From the NCBI RefSeq assembly GCF_005503625.1, contig NZ_SCMX01000030.1, positions 1 through 64,000 on the forward strand: 64,000 bases of DNA, given 5' to 3'. The position numbers and the translations under genes were made by a program. Under the pieces are notes generated by a model. That model had not been told where the DNA came from and made no database searches. It saw only the letters and a list, made by a program, of their open reading frames with translations. Shown here piece after piece: positions 38,442 to 47,695 of this stretch. Source of the stretch: Cupriavidus sp. 2SB (lineage in GTDB: Bacteria > Pseudomonadota > Gammaproteobacteria > Burkholderiales > Burkholderiaceae). The stretch's first letter is position 1, and each line of letters begins with the position of its first letter.

Positions 38442-39425
38442 TCAGATCCAGGGGAGCGCCGCTGCGTCGTCGAGGCGACGGCGCAGGATGCGTTCGAAAT
38501 GGGTCGGGTCATGCGGCTGCAGCATATCGGCTTCGCGCGGCAGATAGAAATCCCACAGCCTCGATACCCAAAAGCGCAGCGCGCCGGCGCGCAGCATGTC
38601 TTGCCAGTGACGCGCCTCTACCGCTGTCAGCGGCCTCACCGCATGATAGGCGCGCAGCATGGCCTCCGCACGCGAGAGGTCGAGCACGCCGGTCGGCAAG
38701 TCGATGCACCAGTCGTTGATCGTCACGGCCAGGTCGAACAGCCATTTGTCGTTGCCGGCAAAGTAGAAATCGAAGAAACCGCCGAGCTTCTGCTGGCCCC
38801 CGGCAGTATCGAACAGCACGTTGTCGCGGAACAGGTCGCAATGGCACGGGCCGCCCTGCAGCGCGGCATAGTCGGCGCTGCCAAAGAAGGCGGTCTGGTG
38901 CGCGATCTCGTCGGTCAGCAGCTTGCGCTGTGCCGTGTCGAGGAATGGCGTGATCTCTGGCGTGGTCTGCTGCCACCAGCCCAGGCTGCGCAGGTTCGGT
39001 TGCTGGCGCGGATAGTCCTGCCCGGCCAGGTGCATGCGCGCCAGCATCGCGCCCACTTCGGCGCAATGTTCGGGCTGCGGGGCCAATTGCGAGGTGCCGG
39101 GCAACCGTGTCACGATGGTGGCCGGCTTGCCCTTGAGCTCGCGCAGGATCTCGCCATCGCGAGCGGGCATCGGGGCCGGCACGCTGATGTCGTGGCGCGC
39201 CAGATGGTCCATCAGATGCAGGTAGTACGGCAACTGGTCGCTGCGCAGCCGTTCGAAGATCGTCAGCACGTACTCGCGCGTGACGCCATCCTGCTCCATG
39301 GTCAGAAAGAAATTGCTGTTTTCGATGCCCGAGGCGATGCCGCGCAGCGCGCGCACTTCGCCAAGGTCATAGTCAAGCAGCCAGCGGGCGATCTCGTCCT
39401 GCGAGACCGTGGTGAAAACGGCCAT
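38442..39425 (-). CDS. thrB: Homoserine kinase, aminoglycoside phosphotransferase type
   Basis: This 327-residue enzyme phosphorylates homoserine in threonine biosynthesis. It belongs to the APH-like ThrB type, not the GHMP type of E. coli. Marks are the N-terminal [18 protein letters not shown] and [14 protein letters not shown], the catalytic-loop region [13 protein letters not shown] (Asp and Asn for catalysis and metal) and the following [11 protein letters not shown]. The BPSS1780 gene follows at 6 bp. It lies two genes from polA with a DUF2782 gene between, as in Pseudomonas. Confidence 0.94.
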   Translation of the reverse strand: MAVFTTVSQDEIARWLLDYDLGEVRALRGIASGIENSNFFLTMEQDGVTREYVLTIFERLRSDQLPYYLHLMDHLARHDISVPAPMPARDGEILRELKGKPATIVTRLPGTSQLAPQPEHCAEVGAMLARMHLAGQDYPRQQPNLRSLGWWQQTTPEITPFLDTAQRKLLTDEIAHQTAFFGSADYAALQGGPCHCDLFRDNVLFDTAGGQQKLGGFFDFYFAGNDKWLFDLAVTINDWCIDLPTGVLDLSRAEAMLRAYHAVRPLTAVEARHWQDMLRAGALRFWVSRLWDFYLPREADMLQPHDPTHFERILRRRLDDAAALPWI

Positions 39426-39612
39426 ACTGTTTAATTGGTGCGAATCTGGGAGCGGCCGGTCGGCACGACAAGGTGCCGGCCAGCCGCCGCGGCATTGCTG
39501 CCGGAGGGCCGGCGCGATGGCCGCCCGGGCTGGGCCTTGGCGGCAATCGTGGGTAAGAAAGGCTAAAGGGTATCAGGACATGAGGCCCTGAACCAGAAAA
39601 CGTCCTTCAGGC

Positions 39613-40032
39613 TCAGAACTTGAGGTTCACGGAGGGCACGCGATTCACGTCGTGATCCCGGATTCGCGGCGAGCTATCTTCCGGCTTGCTCATCTCGTAC
39701 TTGGTGCCGAACCCCGATTGCACCTGGATCTCGGTGGCGCGCCCCTTGTCCTTGTATTCGGTCACCTGGGTGCCATCGCGCTCACGCAACTGGAAGCTCG
39801 GCTCGCGCGGCTGGTTCAGCTGGCTCTTGGACGCAGGGGCGATCGGCTGGTTGTTGATCTTGTTGAGTTCCTGCTGCGTCAAGGCGTTGCTGGTTTCCGA
39901 GTCCTGCGCCAGCACACGCTGGCTGGCGGTCAGGGCAAGCACGGCGGCGGCAAGCGCGAGCACATAGCCGGGGCGGCGGATCGCTGCATGCAGATCGGCC
40001 AGCCTGGCACCCGGTTGCGAAGGGGAAGTCAT
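39613..40032 (-). CDS. DUF2782-like periplasmic protein
   Basis: This 139-residue protein has a long basic N-terminus, then a hydrophobic core (GYVLALAAAVLALTASQ) and VLAQDS as a likely signal peptidase site near residue 43. The mature part is polar, with TQVTEYKDKGRATEIQVQ matching the DUF2782 pattern of a short beta-rich domain. The location next to thrB and polA agrees with DUF2782 genes of other proteobacteria. An AGGAG site supports the start. Function unknown. Confidence 0.7.
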   Translation of the reverse strand: MTSPSQPGARLADLHAAIRRPGYVLALAAAVLALTASQRVLAQDSETSNALTQQELNKINNQPIAPASKSQLNQPREPSFQLRERDGTQVTEYKDKGRATEIQVQSGFGTKYEMSKPEDSSPRIRDHDVNRVPSVNLKF

Positions 40033-40235
40033 CTGAAGCTCCTGTGCGCGCGGGCAGGGAGGGCCCGCTGCGCGGATGGATCCTGCCGAATCCGGCGGCG
40101 CCGGCCCAGTCAGGATGAACAGGTTTCCATTCTAGCAATTCCTGCCATTTTCGGTCTGTTCTCGTGGCCTTCCGTCCACCCACTGTCCGGGTCCGTCGCG
40201 ACACCGGCCAGCGGGTGGTTGCAACGCGTAATGCC

Positions 40236-41183
40236 TTACAGGTAGAACATTTCTTCCTTGGGCGGAATCGGGTGGTCGCCGCCGCGCTTTTCGTAGTACT
40301 CGTACACGGCTTCCAGCACTTCCTGCGGCTCGTCCACGATCTTCATCAGGTCCAGATCGTGTTCGGCAATCAACCCCATCGGCAGCAGCGTGAAGCGGAA
40401 CCAGTCCAGCAGGCCCTTCCAGAAGCGGCTGCCGTACATGACCACTGGCACGGCGCGGGACTTGCCGGTCTGCACCAGCGTCAGCACTTCGGCCAGTTCA
40501 TCAAGCGTGCCGAACCCGCCGGGCATCACGATGAACGCATCCGAATTCTTCACAAAAGTGACCTTGCGCGTGAAGAAGTGGCGGAACCGCATGGCGATGT
40601 CCTGGTACGGATTGCCCTGCTGCTCGTGCGGAAGTTCGATGTTCAGACCCACGCTGGCGGACTTGCCGGCGTGTGCGCCCTTGTTGGCGGCTTCCATGAT
40701 GCCGGGGCCACCACCCGAGATCACGGCGAAGCCAGCGTCCGAGAACAGCCGGGCGATCTCGATGGTCTTCTGGTAGTACGGCGAGTCCTCGCGCAGCCGT
40801 GCGCTGCCGTAGATCGAAACGGCCGGCCGGATCTCGGAGAGGTACTCGGTCGCCTCGATGAACTCTGCCATAATCGTGAACATTTGCCACGATGCGCGCG
40901 CCTTCTTTGCCGTGGCGCGGTCTTCATCCGCCAGCGCACGCAGGCTTGGAATCATCTTGCGCGGATTTGCGCGAGCGGCCGCCGCGCGGGCGGCAGCGTC
41001 CTGTTCCTCGGGTGTCTTGCCAGCTGCTGCGGCATCGGCTTTTGCGGCGATGGACGCGGCGTGTGCCGAGGCTTTCTCGGGCGGCGGATTCACCGTGTTA
41101 CCGGAAATGTCGGAAACGTCCGTGTCGGCGAGGGGGGCGGCGTCTGCGCCGCCTGCGGGGGCACCAGTCAATTTAGAGTCCAT
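40236..41183 (-). CDS. LOG-family (TIGR00730) nucleotide hydrolase-like protein
   Basis: This protein has the Rossmann-like LOG fold. GGGPGIMEAANKGAHAG and MPGGFGTLDELAEVLTL hold the PGGxGTxxE motif of cytokinin-activating phosphoribohydrolases. Relatives remove ribose 5-phosphate from nucleotides. As drawn it has 315 residues, including an Ala-rich low-complexity extension of 76 residues. An internal ATG at 40955 (MIPSLRALADEDRAT) may be the true start. At 41183 its start codon overlaps that of polA in the sequence CATG. Neither start has a clear ribosome site. Confidence 0.85.
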   Translation of the reverse strand: MDSKLTGAPAGGADAAPLADTDVSDISGNTVNPPPEKASAHAASIAAKADAAAAGKTPEEQDAAARAAAARANPRKMIPSLRALADEDRATAKKARASWQMFTIMAEFIEATEYLSEIRPAVSIYGSARLREDSPYYQKTIEIARLFSDAGFAVISGGGPGIMEAANKGAHAGKSASVGLNIELPHEQQGNPYQDIAMRFRHFFTRKVTFVKNSDAFIVMPGGFGTLDELAEVLTLVQTGKSRAVPVVMYGSRFWKGLLDWFRFTLLPMGLIAEHDLDLMKIVDEPQEVLEAVYEYYEKRGGDHPIPPKEEMFYL

Positions 41184-41187
41184 GGGA

Positions 41188-44001
41188 ATGTCGGATAGTC
41201 GAAAAACACTCTTGCTCGTCGATGGATCGAGCTATCTGTATCGCGCGTATCACGCGCTGCCGGACCTGAGGAATGGCGAAGGTCTGCCCACAGGGGCAAT
41301 CTACGGCATGATCAACATGTTGCGCAAGCTGCGCAACGATTTCCCCGCACAATATATCGCCTGCGTATTCGACGCCAAGGGCAAGACGTTCCGGGATGAT
41401 CTATATCCCGCCTACAAGGAACATCGCCCGTCGATGCCCGAGGACCTGGCTCGCCAGATCGAGCCGATCCATGAGGCCGTGCGCGCACTGGGCTGGCCGA
41501 TCGTGGTGGTCGAGGGCGTGGAAGCCGACGACGTGATCGGCACGCTGGCCTGCCAGGCCACGGCGCAAGGCGTGAATACCGTGGTCTCCACCGGCGACAA
41601 GGACCTCGCGCAGCTCGTGAATGGCAACGTCACGCTGGTCAACACGATGAGCGGCGAGATCCTCGATCCGCCCGGCGTGGTCGCCAAGTTCGGCGTGGCC
41701 CCCGAGCGTATCGTCGACTATCTGTCGCTGATCGGCGACGCCGTGGACAACGTGCCGGGCGTGCCCAAGGTGGGGCCGAAGACTGCCGTCAAATGGCTGA
41801 CCGAGTACGGCACGCTCGACAGCATCATGGCCGGTGCCGACGGTATCAAGGGCGTGGTGGGCGAGAACCTGCGCAACACGCTTGACTGGCTGCCGCGCGC
41901 GCGCGAACTGGTGACCGTCAAGACCGATTGCGACCTGAGCGATGCCGTGGCCGATTTCCAGGCGTTGCACGACCTTGGCGAAGACAAGGAAAAGCTTGTC
42001 GATTTCTTCCGCAAGTACGGTTTCAAGACATGGTTGCGCGAAGCCACGGGCGAGGCATTGCCGAATGCACGCGCGGCCGGGGCACGCGCCACGCCGCAAC
42101 CCGCGCAGTCTGCGCAGGGGGGGCTGTTCGATGCCGCGCCGAGCGCAGCCGAGGCACCCGCCGAGGACTTGCCGCCCGCTGACATCCGCTACGAGACCGT
42201 GACGACCGAGGCCGCGTTGGAAGCGTGGATGCAGAAGCTGACCGATGCGCCACTGGTAGCCATCGACACGGAAACCACGTCGCTCGATCCGATGGTGGCC
42301 GAACTGGTTGGCATTTCGGTGTCGGTGGAGCCGGGCGAGGCCGCCTACATTCCGGTGGCCCATCGCGGTCCCGATGTGGCGGGCATGGATAACCACGGCC
42401 AGCTGTCGCGCGAGTTCGTGCTGGAGCGGATGCGTGCGTGGCTCGAAGATGATTCGCGTCTGAAGCTGGGCCAGCATCTGAAGTACGACTCGCACGTCTT
42501 CATGAATCACGGCATCACGCTGCGTGGCATTGCCCACGACACGATGCTGGAGAGTTACGTGCTGGCGTCGTACCGCAATCACGGCATGGACAGCCTGGCC
42601 GAACGCCTGCTGAACGTGAAGACGATTACGTACGAGGAAGTCTGCGGCAAGGGCGCGAGCCAGATCGGCTTCGACCAGATCGACCTGCAGCGTGCCACCG
42701 AGTACGCGGCGGAAGATGCCGACGTGACGCTGCGCCTGCATCGCAAGATGCTGCCGCAACTGGAGCAGGCCGATGGGCTGCGCTACGTCTACGAGAAGAT
42801 CGAGATCCCGGTGTCGGTGGTACTGCAGAAGATCGAACGCAACGGCGTGCTGATCGATGCGGACCGTCTGGCTGCACAGAGCGCGGACCTGGGCCAGCGC
42901 ATGATGGAAGCCGAGCGCGCTGCGCATGAAGCTGCGGGGCAGCCGTTCAACCTCGGTTCGCCAAAGCAGATCGGTGAAATCCTGTTCAACCAGATGAAGC
43001 TGCCGGTGGTCAAGAAGACCGCCAGCGGCGCACCGTCCACGGACGAAGAGGTGCTGCAGAAACTGGCCGAAGACTATCCCCTGCCCAAGCTGCTGCTGGA
43101 CTACCGGGGGCTGTCGAAGCTGAAATCGACTTACACCGACAAGCTGCCGCGCATGGTCAACACGCGCACGGGCCGCGTGCATACGAGCTATGGGCAGGCC
43201 ACTGCCGTGACTGGCCGCCTGGCTTCGACCGAGCCAAACCTGCAGAACATTCCGGTGCGCACGGAAGAAGGCCGCCGCATTCGCGAAGCGTTCATTGCCG
43301 CGCCGGGCAACGTGATTGTTTCCGCCGACTATTCGCAGATCGAACTGCGCATCATGGCGCATATCTCGGGCGACGAGAATCTGCTGCGCGCGTTTGCCAA
43401 TGGCGAAGATATCCACCGCGCCACGGCCGGCGAGATCTTCAACGTGGAACGCGAGGCCGTGACAAGCGAGCAGCGCCGCTACGCCAAGGTCATCAACTTT
43501 GGCCTGATCTACGGCATGAGCGCGTTCGGGCTGGCCGGCAACCTTGGCATCGAGCGCGAGGCGGCCAAGCACTATATCGATCGCTACTTCATGCGCTATC
43601 CCGGCGTGGCGAACTATATGGAAGAGACGCGGCAGAAGGCGCGCGAACAGGGCTATGTGGAGACGGTGTTCGGTCGTCGCCTGTGGTTGCCGGATATCAA
43701 CGGCGGCAACGGTCCGCGCCGTCAGGCAGCGGAGCGCGCGGCCATCAACGCGCCGATGCAGGGGACCGCAGCAGACCTGATCAAGTTGTCGATGATCGGC
43801 GTGCAGGACTGGCTGGAGGCCGACAAGCTGGGCTCGCGTCAGATCATGCAGGTACACGATGAACTGGTGCTCGAAGTGCCCGAGGCAGAGTTCGAACTTG
43901 TGAAGGTGAAGCTGCCCGAGCTGATGTGCGGCGTGGCGCAGTTGAATGTGCCGTTGGTGGCTGAAGTGGGCAGCGGCTCGAACTGGGAAGAGGCGCACTA
44001 G
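41188..44001 (+). CDS. polA: DNA polymerase I
   Basis: PolA fills gaps in repair and removes RNA primers. The 937-residue protein has all three domains. The 5'-3' exonuclease is at 1-300 (LLVDGSSYLYRAYHALPDL; GDAVDNVPGVPKVGPKTA). The 3'-5' exonuclease is intact, with DTETTSLD supplying Asp360 and Glu362. The polymerase has SADYSQIELRIMAH, RRYAKVINFGLIYGMSAFGL and QVHDELVLEV. I prefer ATG 41188 (MSDSRKTLL), nine bases after TAGAG; ATG 41182 is possible. The opposite LOG gene starts just beside it, leaving no free promoter region unless the LOG extension is not translated. Confidence 0.96.
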   Translation: MSDSRKTLLLVDGSSYLYRAYHALPDLRNGEGLPTGAIYGMINMLRKLRNDFPAQYIACVFDAKGKTFRDDLYPAYKEHRPSMPEDLARQIEPIHEAVRALGWPIVVVEGVEADDVIGTLACQATAQGVNTVVSTGDKDLAQLVNGNVTLVNTMSGEILDPPGVVAKFGVAPERIVDYLSLIGDAVDNVPGVPKVGPKTAVKWLTEYGTLDSIMAGADGIKGVVGENLRNTLDWLPRARELVTVKTDCDLSDAVADFQALHDLGEDKEKLVDFFRKYGFKTWLREATGEALPNARAAGARATPQPAQSAQGGLFDAAPSAAEAPAEDLPPADIRYETVTTEAALEAWMQKLTDAPLVAIDTETTSLDPMVAELVGISVSVEPGEAAYIPVAHRGPDVAGMDNHGQLSREFVLERMRAWLEDDSRLKLGQHLKYDSHVFMNHGITLRGIAHDTMLESYVLASYRNHGMDSLAERLLNVKTITYEEVCGKGASQIGFDQIDLQRATEYAAEDADVTLRLHRKMLPQLEQADGLRYVYEKIEIPVSVVLQKIERNGVLIDADRLAAQSADLGQRMMEAERAAHEAAGQPFNLGSPKQIGEILFNQMKLPVVKKTASGAPSTDEEVLQKLAEDYPLPKLLLDYRGLSKLKSTYTDKLPRMVNTRTGRVHTSYGQATAVTGRLASTEPNLQNIPVRTEEGRRIREAFIAAPGNVIVSADYSQIELRIMAHISGDENLLRAFANGEDIHRATAGEIFNVEREAVTSEQRRYAKVINFGLIYGMSAFGLAGNLGIEREAAKHYIDRYFMRYPGVANYMEETRQKAREQGYVETVFGRRLWLPDINGGNGPRRQAAERAAINAPMQGTAADLIKLSMIGVQDWLEADKLGSRQIMQVHDELVLEVPEAEFELVKVKLPELMCGVAQLNVPLVAEVGSGSNWEEAH

Positions 44002-44207
44002 CAAGTCACCTGTCTTGTCTGTCGCCCCTGCGATGCCGCTGTATGCAAAGAAGTACTTGCTGAAACGACCGGGGACCCCTTGCCAGTCGTGTTGCTGTGC
44101 AGCACACTGGCAGCAACCCAGTCGTAGTCAGCAGAATCTTCGCAGTACAGAATAACGGCCTCGCGGTGCGAGACCACAACAGAAAGACGCCGCAGGGGCC
44201 TGCACCG

Positions 44208-44224
44208 GTTTTCAAATTGAAAAC
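44208..44224. promoter_or_regulatory. Perfect palindrome just upstream of NDH-2
   Basis: GTTTTCAA-A-TTGAAAAC is a perfect 8+1+8 dyad ending 12 bp before the NDH-2 start. It overlaps the expected ribosome-binding zone and could be an operator. No known binding consensus is claimed. Confidence 0.5.
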
Positions 44225-44236
44225 ATCGGGTAGACC

Positions 44237-45652
44237 ATGAGCAACGCACAAGGCAAAGAGGAAAGCGCCCCTACTCCTACGGAAACCACACCAATCGCAA
44301 GCGGTCCGCAACGCAGCGCGGCGCCGCGTGCATCCAACGCACTCCATCGCATCATCGTTGTCGGTGGCGGTGCCGGCGGGCTCGAACTCGTCACGCGGCT
44401 CGGTGACAAGCTCGGCAAGTCGCGTCAGGCGCAGATCACGCTGGTGGATCGCTCGCCCACGCACATCTGGAAGCCGCTGCTGCACGAAGTGGCTGCCGGC
44501 AGCATGGATCCCAACACTCACCAACTGGAATACGTGGCGCAGGCACGCTGGCACCACTTCGAATTCCAGCAGGGCGAACTGACGGGCATCGATCGCGAGA
44601 GCAAGGTCATCCATGTGGCTGCCTGTATCGACCAGGACGGTGCCGAACTGTTGCCCGCGCGCGAGTTGGCATATGACACGCTCGTGCTGGCCATCGGTTG
44701 CGTGACGCACTTCTTCAGCGTGCCCGGTGCGGCCGAGCATGCGATTGCCCTCGATACCGTGGCGCAGGCCGAGCGCTTCCGCCGCAAGCTGATCGCGGCA
44801 TGCGTGCGCGCCCAGAATGGCAAGGGGCGCATGGGCGAGGACGGCCGTCCGCGTGTCGATGTCGCCATCATCGGCGCTGGGGCAACGGGCGTGGAACTGT
44901 CGGCGGAGTTGCGCAACACGGCGCATGTGCTGAACGCGTATGGGCTGCACCAGCTCGACCCGCGCCGCGATGTGCGTATCCACGTCATCGAGGCCGGCCC
45001 GCGCATCCTGCCCGCGCTGTCCGAACGCGTGTCGGCAGAAACGACCAAGCTGCTGCGCAAGCTCGAAGTCGATGTGTTCACTGGCGAACGCGTGACCGAA
45101 GTCACTTCGGATGCAGTGCTCACGGCCAGTGGCAAGCATATCGATGCCGACCTCACCGTATGGGCGGCCGGCATCACCGCGCCGGGCGTGTTGCGCACCC
45201 TGGGTTTGCCAGTCAGCAAGATGGGTCAGATCGTGGTTGGCCCCACGCTGCAGAGCGAGACCGATCCGAACATCTTTGCGTTTGGCGATTGCGCTGCCGC
45301 ACCATGGACCGAGAAGCAGACCACGGTGCCTCCGCGTGCGCAGGCCGCGCATCAACAGGCCACGTTCCTGTACGACGCGATTCGCGCCAGGCTCGCAGGC
45401 AAGCCGCTGCCGGAGTTCGGCTTCAAGGACTTTGGTTCGCTGGTGTCGCTGGGACACTTCAGCGCGGTAGGTAGCCTGATGGGCGGCCTGATCGGCGGGT
45501 CGATGTTCATCGAGGGGCTGATGGCACGCTTCATGTACACGTCGCTGTATCGCATGCACGTACTGGCGCTGCACGGCGCCATCGGCATGGGGCTCGACAC
45601 GGTCACGCACTGGCTGCGCAGCAAGACCAGCCCCCGGGTGAAGCTGCACTGA
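44237..45652 (+). CDS. ndh: Type II NADH dehydrogenase (NDH-2)
   Basis: This 471-residue FAD enzyme would oxidise NADH and reduce quinone at the inner membrane without pumping protons. The FAD-binding fold is IIVVGGGAGGLELVTRLG at about residue 36, the NADH-binding fold is VAIIGAGATGVELSAELRN, and the FAD-proximal DPNIFAFGDCAAAPW is present. The C-terminal part (IGGSMFIEGLMARFMYTSLY) is amphipathic, fitting membrane attachment. The first 35 residues are a polar Ser/Pro/Thr-rich extension. It is 235 bp after polA. Confidence 0.9.
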   Translation: MSNAQGKEESAPTPTETTPIASGPQRSAAPRASNALHRIIVVGGGAGGLELVTRLGDKLGKSRQAQITLVDRSPTHIWKPLLHEVAAGSMDPNTHQLEYVAQARWHHFEFQQGELTGIDRESKVIHVAACIDQDGAELLPARELAYDTLVLAIGCVTHFFSVPGAAEHAIALDTVAQAERFRRKLIAACVRAQNGKGRMGEDGRPRVDVAIIGAGATGVELSAELRNTAHVLNAYGLHQLDPRRDVRIHVIEAGPRILPALSERVSAETTKLLRKLEVDVFTGERVTEVTSDAVLTASGKHIDADLTVWAAGITAPGVLRTLGLPVSKMGQIVVGPTLQSETDPNIFAFGDCAAAPWTEKQTTVPPRAQAAHQQATFLYDAIRARLAGKPLPEFGFKDFGSLVSLGHFSAVGSLMGGLIGGSMFIEGLMARFMYTSLYRMHVLALHGAIGMGLDTVTHWLRSKTSPRVKLH

Positions 45653-45671
45653 GGTCGATGGGCGAAAGAAG

Positions 45672-45706
45672 GATGGCCGGTGGCGCGTGCGCTACCGGCC
45701 ATCTTT
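45672..45706 (+). terminator. Intrinsic terminator after NDH-2
   Basis: Ten-bp arms (GATGGCCGGT / ACCGGCCATC) enclose a 12-nt G+C-rich loop and are followed by TTT. Confidence 0.75.
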
Positions 45707-45782
45707 GCTTAGAATCGACGGCGCCGCGCTGGCGTCACATGGAGCGGCATCCCGATATCGCCTGATTCCCGGAGCCCGCCCC

Positions 45783-46658
45783 ATGCTGAAGCCAGAAATT
45801 GAAAGTCTCGTCCCCGGCCAGCCCTTCGACCGCCGCAGTTTCGTCAAGACCGCGCTAGGCTCGGCTTTTGCCGCAGCCGTGCTGCCGGTGACCGCGCAGA
45901 CCATCAAGACCGATTTCCAGGGCCTGACGGCCGGCGAGATCACGGTGCCGTCGAACGGCTTCAACATGCCCGTGTACCGCGCCCAGCCGGAGGGCAAGAC
46001 CAACCTGCCCGTGGTGCTGGTCGTCAGCGAGATCTTCGGCGTGCATGAGCACATCGCCGATGTGTGCCGACGCTTTGCCAAGCTTGGCTACCTGGCCATC
46101 GCACCCGAACTGTTTGCGCGGCAGGGCGACCCCAGCAGCTATGGCACCATCCAGGAACTGCAGGCCAACATCATCCAGAAGACGCCCGATGCACAGGTCA
46201 TGAGCGATCTCGACACCTGCGTGGCCTGGGCGGCTGCGCATGGCGGCGACGTGAACCGCCTGGCCATCACCGGTTTCTGCTGGGGCGGGCGCATCACGTG
46301 GCTGTACTCGGCGCACAGCAAGCGCGTAAAGGCCGGCGTGGCCTGGTACGGCCAACTGGTGGGCCAGCCCAACCCGCTGAAGCCGCGCAATCCGGTGGAT
46401 ATCGCTGGCGAACTGAATGCGCCGGTGCTGGGGCTCTACGGCGGCAAGGACACCGGTATCACGCAGGAACACGTGGCGCAGATGAAGGCGGCGCTGGCCG
46501 AATCGTCGAATCCGAATGCGAAGGCGTCGACGTTCGTGGTCTACCCCGAAGCCGGGCATGCGTTCCATGCCGACTACCGGGCCAGCTATGTGGACGCGGC
46601 GGCCAAGGACGGCTGGCAGCGATGCCTGGCCTGGTTCAAGCAGCACAAGGTTGCCTGA
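45783..46658 (+). CDS. Dienelactone hydrolase family protein, Tat-exported
   Basis: This 291-residue alpha/beta hydrolase has the dienelactone hydrolase nucleophile elbow GFCWGG with Cys166, an Asp in YGGKDTGI and His in PEAGHAFHADY, forming the usual Cys-Asp-His triad. The N-terminus contains DRRSFVKTALGSAFAAAVLP, a Tat-type signal, so the enzyme probably works in the periplasm, unlike classical cytoplasmic dienelactone hydrolases. ATG 45783 is used as it gives this signal. Substrate unknown. It stands alone between two hairpin-bounded genes. Confidence 0.88.
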   Translation: MLKPEIESLVPGQPFDRRSFVKTALGSAFAAAVLPVTAQTIKTDFQGLTAGEITVPSNGFNMPVYRAQPEGKTNLPVVLVVSEIFGVHEHIADVCRRFAKLGYLAIAPELFARQGDPSSYGTIQELQANIIQKTPDAQVMSDLDTCVAWAAAHGGDVNRLAITGFCWGGRITWLYSAHSKRVKAGVAWYGQLVGQPNPLKPRNPVDIAGELNAPVLGLYGGKDTGITQEHVAQMKAALAESSNPNAKASTFVVYPEAGHAFHADYRASYVDAAAKDGWQRCLAWFKQHKVA

Positions 46659-46710
46659 TGCCGCATCGACCCGGATGACGGTGAAGTAGCCCCAACGACC
46701 GCGCGGGTGA

Positions 46711-46740
46711 TTGCAAAGCAAGGCCGGACGTACGTACAAT
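46711..46740 (+). promoter_or_regulatory. Sigma70-like promoter of the ZIP gene
   Basis: TTGCAA at 46711-46716 and TACAAT at 46735-46740 are separated by 18 bp. This places the transcript start near 46747. Confidence 0.55.
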
Positions 46741-46758
46741 GCCGACTCTTGCGTTTTT

Positions 46759-46771
46759 GCAACCATGTTGC
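46759..46771. promoter_or_regulatory. Palindrome in ZIP gene leader
   Basis: GCAAC-CAT-GTTGC lies about 12 bp after the predicted transcript start, a usual place for a repressor. Zinc regulation through a Fur-family Zur-like protein is known for the C. metallidurans zupT gene; whether this dyad is that site is inference. Confidence 0.4.
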
Positions 46772-46807
46772 GTTAGTGCGAGCGTTTCAGTCGGCGACGA
46801 CTGCCCG

Positions 46808-47665
46808 GTGGTCGGGCGGGGGCCGGTCCGGGAGTTCATCATCCATTCCACGCTTTTGTACATCCTGCTGGCGGCGACCATTTCGGGCGTCGGCAGCATC
46901 CTGGGTGCGGCAGTGCTATCGCTGACCGTTGCCTCGCGCGTGGTGGAGCGCATGGTGAGTTTCTCGGTGGGGGTGCTGCTGGCCACGGCGCTGCTGCACT
47001 CGCTGCCCGAGGCGTTCGAATCCGGCGCCGATCCGCGCGCGCTGTTCGGCACGCTGCTGGCCGGGCTGCTGGGCTTCTTCCTTCTCGAAAAGATCTCGCT
47101 GCTGCGCCATTCGCACCATCACGAAGGTGACGGCCATCACCATCACCATGGGCATGACCGCGAGGAAGCGGGTCGCAGTGGCCTGACGATCCTGGTGGGC
47201 GATACCTTCCACAACTTTGCCGATGGCATCGTGATTGCGGCCGCGTTCCTGGCCGATCCGCATATCGGACTGGTCACCGCCCTGGCGATTGCCGCTCACG
47301 AGATTCCGCAGGAAGTGGGCGACTTCATCGTGCTGCTCAATGCCGGATTCTCGAAGGCGCGCGCCTTTGCCTTCAACCTGCTGTCGAGTCTGGCGGCCGT
47401 GCTCGGCGGCGTGGTCGGCTACTTCCTGCTGGACGAGCTGTCGAGCTGGATTCCGTACGTGCTGGTGATCGCGTCGAGCAGCTTCCTCTATATCGCAGTG
47501 AGCGACCTGATGCCGCAGATGCAGCGCAAGCCACGGCTCAAGGAATCGGCGGTGCAGGTGTTGCTGGTGGCCGCCGGCATCACGGCCATCGTGTTCATCA
47601 CCAATGGCGTGCACGAGCAGCACGCCCACCAGCATTCCAAGCAGGAGGAAGCGGCGTCCCGGTGA
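46808..47665 (+). CDS. zupT: ZIP-family metal importer (ZupT-like)
   Basis: This is a ZIP-family inner-membrane transporter importing Zn2+ and possibly other divalent metals. The metal-site helices are TFHNFADGIVIAAAF and AAHEIPQEVGDFIVLLN. A histidine-rich cytoplasmic loop (RHSHHHEGDGHHHHHGHD) precedes them. About eight helices are visible. The start is uncertain: GTG 46808 is the first permitted codon clear of the leader, but GGGAG at 46828-46832 sits before in-frame ATC codons at 46838 and 46841 (IHSTLLYILLA). The in-frame codon at 46739 lies inside the -10 box. It ends at an overlapping terminator. Confidence 0.85.
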   Translation: MVGRGPVREFIIHSTLLYILLAATISGVGSILGAAVLSLTVASRVVERMVSFSVGVLLATALLHSLPEAFESGADPRALFGTLLAGLLGFFLLEKISLLRHSHHHEGDGHHHHHGHDREEAGRSGLTILVGDTFHNFADGIVIAAAFLADPHIGLVTALAIAAHEIPQEVGDFIVLLNAGFSKARAFAFNLLSSLAAVLGGVVGYFLLDELSSWIPYVLVIASSSFLYIAVSDLMPQMQRKPRLKESAVQVLLVAAGITAIVFITNGVHEQHAHQHSKQEEAASR

Positions 47666-47676
47666 CGCCGCTTTTT
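47650..47676 (+). terminator. Terminator overlapping the ZIP stop codon
   Basis: The arms AGCGGCGTC and GACGCCGCT are followed by TTTT. The stop codon TGA at 47663-47665 is in the loop and stem. Confidence 0.75.
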
Positions 47677-47695
47677 GCCTGCAGTGGCCAGTGGA

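Noticed and set aside
40858..41187. An extra 110 residues before DNA polymerase I
   Set aside because: The extension is Ala-rich and antisense to the LOG gene; the exonuclease domain starts at the ATG used.
47100..47160. His-rich codon repeat in the ZIP gene as a DNA repeat
   Set aside because: It is an in-frame histidine-rich loop typical of ZIP proteins, not a separate element.
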